64,000 bases of DNA from contig NZ_CP042326.1 of assembly GCF_007904085.1 (NCBI RefSeq), positions 620,001-684,000 on the forward strand. Direction: 5' to 3'. Each line of letters opens with the position of its first letter. The first letter of the stretch is position 1. Below are positions 16,726 through 26,757 of the stretch, piece by piece. A program made the position numbers and the translations under genes. This DNA comes from Euhalothece natronophila Z-M001 (lineage in GTDB: Bacteria > Cyanobacteriota > Cyanobacteriia > Cyanobacteriales > Rubidibacteraceae). The notes beneath the pieces are model-generated. The model ran no database searches, was not told where the DNA came from, and saw only the letters and a program-made list of their open reading frames with translations.

Positions 16726-17562
16726 ATGTCCTTAGAAATAGAAATTACACGGGTAATTGAGTTATTTGAGCTTCCTTTTATGCAGCGAGCAGTGATAGGA
16801 GGAGCTTTAACTGGTTTAATTGGAGGATTTCTTGGCAGTTTTACCATTTTACGGCAATTATCGTTTTTTAGTGATGCTTTAGGGCATTCTGCACTATTAG
16901 GGATTAGTCTTGGGTTATTATTAGAGGTGAATCCCTCTGTGGTTTTATTACCCTTTGCGGTTTTCTTTGCCCTCGGTGTGGGTTATCTCCTCCAGCGCAC
17001 CGAATTATGGACAGATGCCCTGCTCAATATTATTTATTCTTCGTCTCTTGCCATTGGGATTATCATTCTCAGTTTTGTGCGTCGCCAAACAGGAATTAAT
17101 AACTTGCTATTTGGGGATATTTTGGCAATTCGACAATCAGATATTATTCTGAGTGGCTTCCTTTTAGTCGGTTGTATTTTATTTATTGGGCTGACTCTAC
17201 GCACCCAAATGTTAATGATTTTGCATGAACCTTTAGCAGTTGCCCGAGGGATTTCGGTATCTCTACACCGTACCCTATTTATTGTTTTATTATCCCTTGT
17301 GGTTGCGATTGCGATTAATGCAGTAGGGGTATTACTGGTTAGTGCTTTTGTGGTGATTCCTGCAGCAGCTGCCCGATTAATGAGTTCAAGTTTTATTCAC
17401 TATATCTTTTTATCCGCAGGGTTAGGAACAGTTTGTGCGGTGTTAGGAGTCTTTTTCTCGGCAGTGTTTAATTTACCTTCAGGGCCAACGATTGTTGCGA
17501 CACAATTAGGGATTTTTCTAAGCGCGATCGCGTTTTCTCAGGTTAGACTTTTAACGAGTTGA
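16726..17562 (+). CDS. znuB: Zinc ABC transporter permease
   Basis: A 278-residue integral membrane protein with about eight hydrophobic segments and the ABC-3 family pattern: FSDALGHSALLG near residue 50, then AVGVLLVSAFVVIPAAAARL near residue 200, the likely ATPase coupling region. It forms the membrane channel of ZnuABC. It belongs with znuAC although 1 kb of toxin-antitoxin and remnant DNA now intervenes; whether it still shares their transcript is uncertain. Its last 12 bases overlap the convergent methyltransferase gene. Confidence 0.9.
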   Translation: MSLEIEITRVIELFELPFMQRAVIGGALTGLIGGFLGSFTILRQLSFFSDALGHSALLGISLGLLLEVNPSVVLLPFAVFFALGVGYLLQRTELWTDALLNIIYSSSLAIGIIILSFVRRQTGINNLLFGDILAIRQSDIILSGFLLVGCILFIGLTLRTQMLMILHEPLAVARGISVSLHRTLFIVLLSLVVAIAINAVGVLLVSAFVVIPAAAARLMSSSFIHYIFLSAGLGTVCAVLGVFFSAVFNLPSGPTIVATQLGIFLSAIAFSQVRLLTS

Positions 17563-18654
17563 AGATGGCTTATGGGCAACCCAATATTTACTCGCAAAAT
17601 GATTGCTAATTGAGGTAATTTGAAAACCAGCATCAGTCAGTCGCTTTTCAAAATCATCATAAATATAATGTTTGTAATAGGGTTCGTGGAACATCGCAGG
17701 AAAGTTTTCCATCATCGGTTTTAATTCTGGGCTATCTACGGCTTGAATTGAATCGCAAATAACTAGAACTCCCTCTGGTTTTAAAACCCGAAACATTTCA
17801 TTAATAACATTTTGACGTGCCGTTGCTGGTAACTCATGGAAGGTAAAAACACAACTCAAACCATGAAAATAGTCATCAACAAACGGCAGAGACTCTGCAT
17901 TTCCTTGTATTAATTGCGGTAATTCCCCTGGAATTTCTGAGAGTAATTGATTGGCTTTTCGTAAATAAGCTGGAGATAAATCCACGCCATACAAAGAAAC
18001 CTTAGATAGCATTCCTCGTAAGAAGCGAAGGGTGCGCCCAGTTCCACAAGCAACATCTAAAATTTTTGTATTTCGAGATTCAAGCGAAGTAATGTCACTT
18101 AACCCAGTTTTTAAGGGGGCTAAAATGCGTCTTCGCATGGCATCAGCTGCCCCATTAAATAGCAATTCTACTTGTAGATCATAAAGATTTGCTGATAAAT
18201 CACTTAAATAACCATCGGTTTGATGATGAAAATTTTGCAAATAGTAGCTAGGGTATCCTTCTGTATCAATATCAGCAGAAAATTCTTGATAACGCTTCTT
18301 TTGTATCCTTTCCACAGTCGGAATTAAATCCATCCATACCATAGGATAGTATTGGAAAAAATCATTCCAAGCATTGTCAAATAAAACGCTTTTCGGATAA
18401 ATTCCTTGTTCGGCTTCTTGCCAATCAATTTCTAGAAGTTGATCTAAACGCTGTCGCATTTTGTTAATCACTTCAGGGGGTAAAGACTGAATATTTTCCT
18501 CTCGTTGGGGAACCATGAAGTTAGTTAAACGAGAACTCATCGTTTTATGGTTTAAGGCAAAGACAGTCTTACTTTGTTGAAAAGCCTGATACGCAAATTT
18601 GAACACAGGATTGAAAGCCTGTTCCCATGGCTGGAAAGAGACAGAAGAGCCCAT
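17551..18654 (-). CDS. Class I SAM-dependent methyltransferase
   Basis: A 367-residue protein. The N-terminal ~190 residues are helical and specific to this subfamily. The C-terminal half is a Rossmann methyltransferase with ILDVACGTGRTLRFL (motif I, SAM binding), LYGVDLSPAYL (motif II) and GLSCVFTFHELP. Substrate is unknown; similar domains methylate quinones, sterols or small acceptors. It overlaps znuB tail-to-tail by 12 bases. Confidence 0.75.
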   Translation of the reverse strand: MGSSVSFQPWEQAFNPVFKFAYQAFQQSKTVFALNHKTMSSRLTNFMVPQREENIQSLPPEVINKMRQRLDQLLEIDWQEAEQGIYPKSVLFDNAWNDFFQYYPMVWMDLIPTVERIQKKRYQEFSADIDTEGYPSYYLQNFHHQTDGYLSDLSANLYDLQVELLFNGAADAMRRRILAPLKTGLSDITSLESRNTKILDVACGTGRTLRFLRGMLSKVSLYGVDLSPAYLRKANQLLSEIPGELPQLIQGNAESLPFVDDYFHGLSCVFTFHELPATARQNVINEMFRVLKPEGVLVICDSIQAVDSPELKPMMENFPAMFHEPYYKHYIYDDFEKRLTDAGFQITSISNHFASKYWVAHKPSSTR

Positions 18655-18811
18655 AATGAAACTTTAAGGTAAGTGTATCGTTTTGTTAAGATACATTATA
18701 GCGAAGAATCAAAAACCTGAGAGGAGCGCGATTGTCTTCGATAAATGGTAGAACCATTCGCGTTTTCTCAGGGTCAAATCAAATTGCTAATTGTTAACTT
18801 CGTTTGGTTTC

Positions 18812-19429
18812 TTAAGCATTAGCCCATAACCAAGGAAGAGAGGCTTGCTGTTGACGTTCAAATGCAGCAATTTTTTCGTCTTTTTGCAAAGTTAAACTGA
18901 TATCATCCAAGCCATTCAGTAAACAATGTTTCCGAAATTCATCAACGTTAAAAGTAATCGTTTCACCATTACTGCGTTTAATTATTTGTTCCGATAAATC
19001 AACAGTCATGGTTGCAGTTTCTGGGTTTTGAGAATCATTCATCAGCGTATCTACTTTAGGCTGAGATAAGGTGATGGGTAAAATCCCATTTTTAAAGCAA
19101 TTATTAAAGAAAATATCGGCAAAACTAGGGGCGATGACACAGCGGATGCCAAAATCAAGTAACGCCCAAGGTGCGTGTTCGCGCGATGAACCACAGCCAA
19201 AATTTTCCCCAGTAATGAGAATCTTTGCATCACGATAGGGGGACTGATTAAGAATAAAATCAGGAATTTCTTCCCCTGTTTGTTGAAACCGCAACTCATC
19301 AAATAAAAATTGCCCTAACCCAGTTCTTTTAATCGTTTTTAAGTGTTGCTTGGGGATAATCATATCCGTATCAACATTCATCATGGGAAGAGGGGCAGCA
19401 ATGCCAGTTAAGCTGTTAAATTTATCCAT
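18812..19429 (-). CDS. leuD: 3-isopropylmalate dehydratase small subunit
   Basis: A 205-residue protein with the swivel-domain signatures [12 protein letters not shown] and [17 protein letters not shown]. With LeuC it isomerises 2-isopropylmalate to 3-isopropylmalate in leucine biosynthesis. It starts 6 bases after leuC, so the two form an operon. Length and motifs are as expected. Confidence 0.93.
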   Translation of the reverse strand: MDKFNSLTGIAAPLPMMNVDTDMIIPKQHLKTIKRTGLGQFLFDELRFQQTGEEIPDFILNQSPYRDAKILITGENFGCGSSREHAPWALLDFGIRCVIAPSFADIFFNNCFKNGILPITLSQPKVDTLMNDSQNPETATMTVDLSEQIIKRSNGETITFNVDEFRKHCLLNGLDDISLTLQKDEKIAAFERQQQASLPWLWANA

Positions 19430-19435
19430 AATTTC

Positions 19436-20845
19436 CTACTTGTCTAATTCTCGTGCATCGGTTAATTTGCCAGTAATTGCAGCCGCAGCCGCCATCGCAG
19501 GGCTAACTAAGTGAGTACGTCCACCGCGCCCTTGTCGCCCTTCAAAGTTACGATTAGAGGTAGAAGCACACCGTTCACCAGGGGCAAGTTGATCAGCATT
19601 CATGGCTAAACACATAGAACAGCCCGGTTCGCGCCAATCAAACCCTGCTTGGGTGAAAATAATATCTAACCCTTCTTCTTCCGCTTGATGCTTCACTAAC
19701 CCTGAACCTGGAACAATCATGGCATAAACATTATCAGCAACTTTACGCCCTTCTACGACTTTTGCCACTTCTCGCAAGTCCTCGATACGGGCATTAGTAC
19801 AAGAGCCAATAAAAACTTTATCCACAGGAATATCAGTTAATTTAGTGCCTGGAGTTAAGCCCATATATTCTAACGCCCGCTTAACCGCTTGCTGACGATT
19901 GGGATCAGCAAAAGAGTTGGGATCAGGAACTTTCTCTGTAATCGGTAACACATCTTGTGGACTGGTGCCCCAGGTTACTTGGGGGATAATCTCTTCTGCT
20001 TTTAAGACGACTTCCTTATCATAGGTTGCGCCGGGAGCAGAGGGTAAGGACTGCCAATAGGCTACAGCTTGTTCCCAATGAGAACCTTGTGGGGCAAAGG
20101 GACGACCTTTAATATAGTCAAATGTAGTTTGATCAGGGGCAATTAAGCCTGCTCTTGCACCCGCTTCAATGGACATATTACAAATGGTCATCCGTCCTTC
20201 CATGCTTAAATTTTGGATGGCTTCCCCTGCATATTCGATCACATGACCTGTGCCGCCAGCAGTGCCAATTTTACCAATAATGGCGAGGATGATATCTTTT
20301 GCCGTTATCCCAAGGGGACATTTCCCTTCCACGGTAATTCTCATGTTCTTGGGTTTTCTCGCTTGTAGGGTTTGGGTGGCGAGAACGTGCTCTACTTCTG
20401 AGGTTCCAATGCCAAACGCTAGTGCGCCAAATGCTCCATGAGTGGAGGTATGACTATCACCGCAGACAATGGTCATCCCGGGTTGCGTTAATCCCTGTTC
20501 GGGGCCGATAATATGGACAATGCCTTGGCGTTCGTCGCTCATGCGAAATAGGGGAATCCCAAATTCTGTGGCGTTATTTTCGAGGGTTTCCACTTGCAGG
20601 CGACTTTGTGGCTCTTTAATGCCTTCTGAACGGTCAGAGGTGGGAACATTATGATCAGCGACGGCTAAAGCGGCTTGCGGTTGACGGGGCTTGCGATTGG
20701 CTAAACGTAATCCTTCAAAGGCTTGGGGACTGGTTACTTCATGGATAAGATGACGATCAATGTAGAGTAAACAAGTGCCGTCGTCTTGTTCATCCACTAG
20801 ATGCTGATTCCAGATTTTATCGAAGAGAGTTTGTGGTTTACTCAT
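19436..20845 (-). CDS. leuC: 3-isopropylmalate dehydratase large subunit
   Basis: A 469-residue aconitase-family protein. Cluster cysteines are visible in [10 protein letters not shown] and in [25 protein letters not shown] and [14 protein letters not shown] are typical LeuC blocks. The enzyme needs a 4Fe-4S cluster and works with LeuD in the cytoplasm. leuC is the promoter-proximal gene of the pair. The 192 bases upstream contain a short dispersed repeat but no recognised leader peptide. Confidence 0.94.
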   Translation of the reverse strand: MSKPQTLFDKIWNQHLVDEQDDGTCLLYIDRHLIHEVTSPQAFEGLRLANRKPRQPQAALAVADHNVPTSDRSEGIKEPQSRLQVETLENNATEFGIPLFRMSDERQGIVHIIGPEQGLTQPGMTIVCGDSHTSTHGAFGALAFGIGTSEVEHVLATQTLQARKPKNMRITVEGKCPLGITAKDIILAIIGKIGTAGGTGHVIEYAGEAIQNLSMEGRMTICNMSIEAGARAGLIAPDQTTFDYIKGRPFAPQGSHWEQAVAYWQSLPSAPGATYDKEVVLKAEEIIPQVTWGTSPQDVLPITEKVPDPNSFADPNRQQAVKRALEYMGLTPGTKLTDIPVDKVFIGSCTNARIEDLREVAKVVEGRKVADNVYAMIVPGSGLVKHQAEEEGLDIIFTQAGFDWREPGCSMCLAMNADQLAPGERCASTSNRNFEGRQGRGGRTHLVSPAMAAAAAITGKLTDARELDK

Positions 20846-21037
20846 GGCTGAGGAGTGGTTTTAAAAAATACTGGTAAAATCTATTTTGCCAAATTTTGGA
20901 TAACGTAGCATAGAATCAAGACAGAATTTCCGAATCTCAGGAAAGTTCCCTCTCAGGTGTTATTAGTCATTGGGCTACAAATGTGTTCCTGAAGCTGTCG
21001 AATAACAAAGGACGAAGGACAAATAACGAATAACAAA

Positions 21038-21814
21038 TTAAACAACTTTTCCTTGTCGAAATAAGTGAGAATGTTGCGGATGATAAAGTTGCGATCGCGC
21101 TTCTACTTGTTTCCCTGCCAAAGCTGGACTCACTAAATACATGGTGGTGCGAATTAAATCTTCTTCCCGAGAAATTTTTGCCATTTCACTTAATGGCACT
21201 ACTCGAATTTTTTCATCTTCCCAACCTAACCGATAGCAAATTGCCACTGGGGTATCTGGGGGATAATGTTCTAATAATTTAGCTTGGGCTGACTCCACAT
21301 GACGGGCAGCTAAATATAAGGCTAAACTAGCTTTATGGGCGGCGAGAGAAGCTAATTCTTCCGCTTCTGGTACTGAAGAAGCCCGACCACTAATTCGGGT
21401 TAAAATAATGCTTTGTACTAACCCCGGAACTGTCAACTCTACCCCTAATTTGGCAGCGGCATCTTGAAACGCCCCAATTCCTGGCACTAACTGCACTGGA
21501 ATCTGCGCTTCAGCAAGGGCTTGCATTTGTTCATGAATAGCACTATAAAGGGTTAAATCCCCAGAATGTAATCGCACCACTGATTTATTGTTCCGTACCC
21601 GTTCAATCATTAACGGAATAATATCTTCTAGGGTTTTACTCCCTGTGGGAATTAATTCTGCATCGGAACGAACATCTTTTAATATTTGTTTTGGTACTAG
21701 GGAATTAGCATATAAAATGACATCCGCTTGGTCTAAAATTTTCTTTGCTTTAATGGTTAATAAATCAGGATCACCTGGACCGGCTCCCACAATATAAACA
21801 GCAGAATTGAGCAT
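21038..21814 (-). CDS. cobM: Precorrin-4 C11-methyltransferase
   Basis: A 258-residue tetrapyrrole methylase with YIVGAGPGDPDLLT at the N-terminus, YANSLVP near residue 36, LHSGDLTLYSAI near 82 and VPGIGAFQDAAAKLG near 110, the pattern of CobM/CbiF. It methylates C11 of the corrin ring precursor during (pseudo)cobalamin synthesis. The gene lies 8 bases downstream of lgt and is probably co-transcribed with it. No other cob gene is in the window. Confidence 0.9.
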   Translation of the reverse strand: MLNSAVYIVGAGPGDPDLLTIKAKKILDQADVILYANSLVPKQILKDVRSDAELIPTGSKTLEDIIPLMIERVRNNKSVVRLHSGDLTLYSAIHEQMQALAEAQIPVQLVPGIGAFQDAAAKLGVELTVPGLVQSIILTRISGRASSVPEAEELASLAAHKASLALYLAARHVESAQAKLLEHYPPDTPVAICYRLGWEDEKIRVVPLSEMAKISREEDLIRTTMYLVSPALAGKQVEARSQLYHPQHSHLFRQGKVV

Positions 21815-21822
21815 AGTTATTA

Positions 21823-22662
21823 TTAATTATTATTTACCTTTTCGGAAACTACATCAGGGAGATTTCGCCTAAACCCATAGAGCCAAACTAATCCCGCAAT
21901 GCCAAAAATAATTCCCAAGACACTAATCAGTTGTGCTACTTCAATTGATCCTAGCATTAAACTGTCCGTTCGTAACCCTTCAATCCAAATTCGTCCTGAA
22001 CTATAGGCAACTAAATAAACACAAGCAAGCGTTCCAATTTGATACCGTCTCGGATGCCGTAATCCCCAAAAGAATAAGTAAATTAGTACAAGAAAAACGC
22101 CAACATTCCAAATAGATTCATAAAGAAATGTGGGATGAAAAAATGATTCATTGGCATATTCTGGAGGACGATTAGCTGGTGGAATATAAAGTCTCCAAGG
22201 TAAATCAGTGGGACGACCAAAGGCTTCAGAATTAAAAAAGTTGCCCCAGCGTCCGATGGCTTGTCCTAAAATTAAAGCAGGGCTAACAATATCAGCTAAT
22301 TGCCAAAATGAGACTTTATTCAGTTTAGAAAAAATCAAAGTCGCGATCGCGCCACCAATAATTGCCCCATGAATTGCAATTCCGCCCTGCCAAATCGCAA
22401 TAATTTCTTGGGGACGTTGAGCATAATTTTCCCATTGAAAGGCAACATAATAAAGTCTCGCCCCCGGAATCGCCGCTAAGACTAACCAAATCGATAAATC
22501 AGCAATTAATTCAGGATTTACTTGGCGACGTTGGGCTAAATATTGGGATAAAAACACACCAATAATAACAGCAGTCGCAATTAATAAGCCATACCAACGG
22601 ATAGAAATTGGGCCCAGTTCCACTAAAATTGGGCCAGGAGATTGAAATTGAGCAAGTATCAT
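21823..22662 (-). CDS. lgt: Prolipoprotein diacylglyceryl transferase
   Basis: A 279-residue polytopic membrane protein with seven predicted spans. [12 protein letters not shown] and [15 protein letters not shown] are the Lgt signatures; the latter carries the conserved Arg and Asn around the active site. Lgt transfers diacylglycerol from phosphatidylglycerol to the lipobox cysteine of prolipoproteins such as ZnuA encoded in this window. It heads the lgt-cobM pair. Confidence 0.93.
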   Translation of the reverse strand: MILAQFQSPGPILVELGPISIRWYGLLIATAVIIGVFLSQYLAQRRQVNPELIADLSIWLVLAAIPGARLYYVAFQWENYAQRPQEIIAIWQGGIAIHGAIIGGAIATLIFSKLNKVSFWQLADIVSPALILGQAIGRWGNFFNSEAFGRPTDLPWRLYIPPANRPPEYANESFFHPTFLYESIWNVGVFLVLIYLFFWGLRHPRRYQIGTLACVYLVAYSSGRIWIEGLRTDSLMLGSIEVAQLISVLGIIFGIAGLVWLYGFRRNLPDVVSEKVNNN

Positions 22663-22671
22663 TTTTTGTTA

Positions 22672-22745
22672 GTCATTAGTCATTGGTCATTAGTCATTAG
22701 TTATTAGTCATTAGTCGTTGGTTTACAAACAACGAAGGACAAACA
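22672..22745. repeat. TTAGTCATTGGTCATTAGTC short tandem repeats
   Basis: Heptamer-like repeats (CATTAGT, CATTGGT) followed by GAAGGACAAACAACAAAGGA words fill the gap between lgt and the next gene. The same words occur at 12606, 20990 and 60573. This is STRR-type intergenic DNA; no coding or hairpin structure is seen. Confidence 0.7.
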
Positions 22746-22758
22746 ACAAAGGACAAAT

Positions 22759-23367
22759 CTATTTGTGGGAGAATACCACAGATAAATTATTAGCAGGCAT
22801 AGCAATCACCTGTTGTAATTGTAATTGATTGGCTTGAGCTAAAGAAACCACATCTTCTAAATCTCGCACCCCCCACTGGGGATTTTGCTGTTGCAGACTC
22901 AAATCAAAACGGGCATTACTTTCAGCCGTATGCACTCCTTCCCGCTTAAATGGCCCATATAAGTACAAAATGCCCCCTTGAGGGAGTAACTCCCCTGCAC
23001 CCTGCATTAAGCCTTCACAAGCCTGCCAAGGGGCAATATGAATCAGATTAATACAAACGATCGCGCTGATTTCTTGATTGTCCGACAGCCAAGGATCATT
23101 AGTTTGCACATCAATGGCTAACGGTGGGTAAAGGGAGTCACAAGGAAACTCCTCTTCCCAAGCTAGAATACTCTCCCTTAAAATCGGGTTAGCTTCAGAA
23201 GGAAGCCACGAACGAGGTTTTAAGCGAGGGGCAAAATACACCGCGTGTTCCCCAGTTCCACTGGCAATTTCTAACACAGTTCCTGTGGGCGGTAAAACTT
23301 GCTGTAAAACTGCTAGAATGGGATCACGGTTACGTTCAGTGGCTGGAGCAAATTGTTTTTCTTTCAT
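22759..23367 (-). CDS. DUF938 family SAM-dependent methyltransferase-like protein
   Basis: A 202-residue protein starting KQFAPATERNRDPIL, the DUF938 hallmark, with a SAM-binding motif VLEIASGTGEHAVYFA near residue 32 and NLIHIAPWQACEGL near 128. DUF938 proteins are annotated as methyltransferases without a confirmed substrate. The ATG overlaps the stop of the upstream SPOR-like gene by 4 bases (ATGA), indicating translational coupling. Confidence 0.8.
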   Translation of the reverse strand: MKEKQFAPATERNRDPILAVLQQVLPPTGTVLEIASGTGEHAVYFAPRLKPRSWLPSEANPILRESILAWEEEFPCDSLYPPLAIDVQTNDPWLSDNQEISAIVCINLIHIAPWQACEGLMQGAGELLPQGGILYLYGPFKREGVHTAESNARFDLSLQQQNPQWGVRDLEDVVSLAQANQLQLQQVIAMPANNLSVVFSHK

Positions 23368-24197
23368 CGACCAAAATACACTCTTGCTCTGTCTAATCCC
23401 TCAGATCGTAGTTGCTCATTCCAGCGACTAGCTTCATGACGATTTTCAAATGGGCCTACCGCCACATGAGTTCCTCTCGGGGCATCTCGTTGTAAAATTA
23501 AGTCAGAACTAACGCCTGCTTGTTCTGCCCTCTGTGCCATTCGTGAAATTTGTTCTTGATTGCCAGGAATAACCACATAATAAGCACGAGGGTTAGCTTC
23601 TCTTGGTGTAGTAGAATCTTGGGAAGTGCTTGGAGGAGCATCTGTCGTTTGAAAATCATCACTATCAGCAGAAGGGGGTTGAGTCGTGAAAGAAATCCAA
23701 TCAGAACTATCTGAGTCACTCTCATCAGCAGGAGACAGAGAAATCGTTTCCCGAGAGGATGACTGATTTTGTGATCCCTCAATGGTCACAACTTCCGCTT
23801 CTATCCCTTCCTGGGCTAATTCTTCTACTATCGAGTTAGCTTTGGCTTGATCCGAAAATAGTCCCACTTGAATAACATTCTCACCGCGACGGACAAACGC
23901 TTCAGGTTCTACTCGGCGTATCACTGAGAGTAACTCATCACTGGTACCATGAACTTGCACACGGAAGGTACCATGATTATTTTGTGGTGAGGTATCACTA
24001 GGAACTTCCTCCGGCATCTCATTCGGTAGAGATGGATCTGGGCTAGGAGAGTCACTTGGGGCTTCAAATTCGTATTCTGTATTATTATCTGATGGGGGTG
24101 GTGGTAAGGCTTGAGCAAGAACACTGCTAGCACTTAAAAGGAGAAAGGAGTTTGCAATTAGAAAAGAACGACTGAGGAAGGTCATAGTTTGTAGCAT
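23364..24197 (-). CDS. Exported protein with two SPOR-like repeats
   Basis: A 277-residue protein with a signal peptide (cleavage near SVLAQA, about residue 29) and acidic, Ser/Pro-rich linkers. Two ~70-residue modules with the SPOR pattern follow: ENVIQVGLFSDQAKANSIVEEL near residue 104 and GTHVAVGPFENRHEASRWNEQL near 247. SPOR domains bind denuded peptidoglycan glycan strands, so a periplasmic envelope role is likely. It is coupled to the downstream DUF938 gene. A second in-frame ATG four codons later is also possible. Confidence 0.7.
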   Translation of the reverse strand: MLQTMTFLSRSFLIANSFLLLSASSVLAQALPPPPSDNNTEYEFEAPSDSPSPDPSLPNEMPEEVPSDTSPQNNHGTFRVQVHGTSDELLSVIRRVEPEAFVRRGENVIQVGLFSDQAKANSIVEELAQEGIEAEVVTIEGSQNQSSSRETISLSPADESDSDSSDWISFTTQPPSADSDDFQTTDAPPSTSQDSTTPREANPRAYYVVIPGNQEQISRMAQRAEQAGVSSDLILQRDAPRGTHVAVGPFENRHEASRWNEQLRSEGLDRARVYFGR

Positions 24198-24319
24198 AGG
24201 TCTCTTGAAAGTAGTGGGGTAATTATTAGGAATGCCCAGAGAATCTGGCGAAATGATAACAACATCTTAGTGGACGATGCTAGCCTAGAAAAGTGTCGGT
24301 TTTTTCTGAGCCTAAATTT

Positions 24320-25375
24320 ATGAGTAAAAAAGTCGTTGTTGGTTTATCAGGAGGCGTAGATAGCTCCACTGCAGCAGCAATCCTACATCATCAGGGATAT
24401 GACGTGGAAGGGGTGACTTTATGGTTAATGAAAGGAAAAGGACAATGTTGTTCTGAGGGGATGGTTGATGCTGCTTTTATTTGTGAACAGCTAGGGATTC
24501 CCCATCATATTGTGGATAGTCGTGAGGCGTTTCAAAGTAACATTGTTGATTATTTAGTCTCGGGGTATGAGTCGGGAGTAACGCCTTTACCCTGTTCTCA
24601 ATGTAATAAGGCGGTTAAATTCTCTCCGATGCTGACTTATGCCCGAGAAGAATTAGGAATTGACTGTGTAGCCACAGGACATTATGCTCGCATTAAGTAT
24701 GATCCAGACCAAGATCGCTATCAATTATTACGAGCGCGCGATCGCGCTAAGGATCAATCCTACTTCCTTTATGATCTACCGCAAGACCTTTTAGCACACA
24801 CCATTTTTCCTCTAGGAGAGAAAGAAAAAACTGAAACTCGTGAAATTGCCCAAGACTATAACTTAAAAACCGCAGATAAACCAGAAAGCCAGGACTTATG
24901 CCTTGTGGAAGCCCATGGTTCGATGCGTACCTTTTTAGACGAACATATTAACCAAAAAGAAGGGGAAATTGTTGATCAAGAAGGGAATGTTTTAGGACAT
25001 CATCAAGGGATTCATCACTACACTATTGGACAGCGGAAAGGATTAGGTATTGCAGCTGCAGAACCTCTTTATGTGATTAAATTAGACCCAGCGATGAATC
25101 GAGTTATTGTTGGCAATCGTGACAGTGGTACTCGCAGTGAATGTACCGTGGGACGCATGAACTGGCTAGGTATCCCCGAACCAGAAACTCCCATTCAAGC
25201 TGACGTGCAAATTCGCTATCGATCGCGCCCTGCAAAAGTGAGTGTGATCCCCCTCGAAAAAGGTCGGGTAAAACTAATTTTTGATGATCCTCAATTTGGC
25301 GTTACCCCTGGTCAAGCGGCGGTTTTATATGATGGGGATGTGGTTCTCGGTGGGGGAATTATTGAACGCTTCTAG
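24320..25375 (+). CDS. mnmA: tRNA-specific 2-thiouridylase
   Basis: A protein of about 351 residues with the PP-loop [11 protein letters not shown] at the N-terminus, PCSQCN carrying one catalytic cysteine, ESQDLCLV carrying the other, and GHYARI and GQRKGLGI blocks. MnmA thiolates U34 of tRNAs for Lys, Glu and Gln using ATP and relayed sulfur. ATG 24320 leaves the usual short lead before the PP-loop; an in-frame GTG nine codons upstream is an alternative. The stop shares four bases (CTAG) with the stop of convergent thrC. Confidence 0.92.
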   Translation: MSKKVVVGLSGGVDSSTAAAILHHQGYDVEGVTLWLMKGKGQCCSEGMVDAAFICEQLGIPHHIVDSREAFQSNIVDYLVSGYESGVTPLPCSQCNKAVKFSPMLTYAREELGIDCVATGHYARIKYDPDQDRYQLLRARDRAKDQSYFLYDLPQDLLAHTIFPLGEKEKTETREIAQDYNLKTADKPESQDLCLVEAHGSMRTFLDEHINQKEGEIVDQEGNVLGHHQGIHHYTIGQRKGLGIAAAEPLYVIKLDPAMNRVIVGNRDSGTRSECTVGRMNWLGIPEPETPIQADVQIRYRSRPAKVSVIPLEKGRVKLIFDDPQFGVTPGQAAVLYDGDVVLGGGIIERF

Positions 25376-26490
25376 AAACCCATCACTTGAGCAACTGATT
25401 CTAATTCAGAGGCAACCCCTGCCTTGACTTGGGCTTGGGCATGATCGATCGCGCTTTGGGGATCTTTTAAGCCATTTCCTGTTAACACACAAACCACAGT
25501 GGCATTATTAGGAATTTGATCTTTAACCTTTAACAAGCCTGCCACAGAAGCGGCGCTTGCCGGTTCACAAAATACGCCTTCTTCTCGCGCTAAAATGCGA
25601 TAAGCCTCTAATATTTCCTCATCAGTCACCGCATTAAATTCTCCCTGACTAGCATCTTCCACTGCTAAAGCCCGTTTCCAGTTTGCTGGATTGCCAATAC
25701 GAATAGCAGTGGCTACTGTATTCGGAGACTTCACAGGATGTCCTTCCACAATTGGGGCTGATCCTACGGCTTGGAAGCCCATCATGCGGGGCAACTTTTC
25801 ACATTTCTGATGCTGGTGGTATTGACAAAACCCCATCCAATAGGCTGAGATATTTCCTGCATTACCCACAGGAATACATAGCCAGTCGGGGGCATCTCCC
25901 AATTGATCCACTACTTCAAACGCTGCAGTTTTCTGTCCTTCGAGGCGATAAGGATTAACCGAGTTAACTAGCGTTACAGGATATTTGTGTGCAATATCGC
26001 GCACTAAATTAAAACAATCATCAAAATTTCCATCAATGGCAATCACTTCTGCGCCATAGAGAAGGGCTTGGGCAAGTTTTCCGAGGGCAACATAGCCATC
26101 TGGGATCAGAACAAAGGCTTTTAAACCAGCACGAACCGCATAAGCAGAAGCAGCGGCGGAGGTGTTACCTGTACTGGCGCAAATAACCGCTTTTGCCCCA
26201 TCTTCCTTGGCTTTAGAAATCGCCATAGTCATTCCCCGATCCTTAAAGCTACCAGTGGGGTTTAGACCATCATACTTAACATAAACCTTAACCCCTCTTC
26301 CTACTCGTTCCGAAAGGCTATAGGCTGGAATTAAAGGGGTATTCCCTTCATGGAGGGTTACTACGGGAGTTTGATCACTAACGGGGAGAAAGGAACGATA
26401 GGCTTCAATCAGACCAGACCACTTTGTCCGATCTTGAACATAATTATTTGGCGTTGTATAGGCGGTAGCTGGCGAAACTCTTGTGGTCAC
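25372..26490 (-). CDS. thrC: Threonine synthase
   Basis: A 372-residue PLP enzyme of fold type [10 protein letters not shown] contains the Schiff-base lysine, [15 protein letters not shown] is the phosphate-binding loop region, and [13 protein letters not shown]-like and [10 protein letters not shown] blocks are in the expected order. It converts O-phosphohomoserine to threonine. Its length matches the short bacterial type. A 267-base gap upstream contains the candidate structured RNA described separately. Confidence 0.9.
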   Translation of the reverse strand: MTTRVSPATAYTTPNNYVQDRTKWSGLIEAYRSFLPVSDQTPVVTLHEGNTPLIPAYSLSERVGRGVKVYVKYDGLNPTGSFKDRGMTMAISKAKEDGAKAVICASTGNTSAAASAYAVRAGLKAFVLIPDGYVALGKLAQALLYGAEVIAIDGNFDDCFNLVRDIAHKYPVTLVNSVNPYRLEGQKTAAFEVVDQLGDAPDWLCIPVGNAGNISAYWMGFCQYHQHQKCEKLPRMMGFQAVGSAPIVEGHPVKSPNTVATAIRIGNPANWKRALAVEDASQGEFNAVTDEEILEAYRILAREEGVFCEPASAASVAGLLKVKDQIPNNATVVCVLTGNGLKDPQSAIDHAQAQVKAGVASELESVAQVMGF

Positions 26491-26540
26491 GGGTTTCTTT
26501 AGGGTGATGGTGTCGCTTCTAAAATAATAGACTAATAACC

Positions 26541-26650
26541 AAGGGAGGGCGCAAAACCCAGCTCAGTAGAATAGCAAGGTTGGCGGAGGAGTCAGGGGAT
26601 GAATCTGACAGGGGAAACAAGTAACCAACCTTTAGGAATGCGCCTGACAT
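26541..26650 (+). ncRNA. Candidate structured small RNA between helicase and thrC genes
   Basis: Three nested perfect stems are seen: GGCGCA/TGCGCC (26548-26553 with 26639-26644), AAGGTTGG/CCAACCTT (26576-26583 with 26625-26632) and GTCAG/CTGAC (26591-26595 with 26605-26609). They enclose an unpaired GGGGAAACAAG. On the plus strand this resembles the Yfr2-type cyanobacterial RNAs, which I recall as sharing a GGAAACA loop motif. Strand, ends and family are inferred; it could also be a leader of thrC read on the other strand. Confidence 0.35.
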
Positions 26651-26757
26651 CGAAAATCTCAATAAAATTACTTATGATGTCGGTTTATCCTTGGAAAATA
26701 GCTCTCGTCCTCACTGTACCATAAAAGTTTAGCAAATGTGAGCGAAATTAACGATCA

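Noticed and set aside
26576-26632. Cobalamin or other known riboswitch upstream of thrC
   Set aside because: The stems lack the conserved cores of riboswitch classes I know; kept only as an unclassified structured-RNA candidate.
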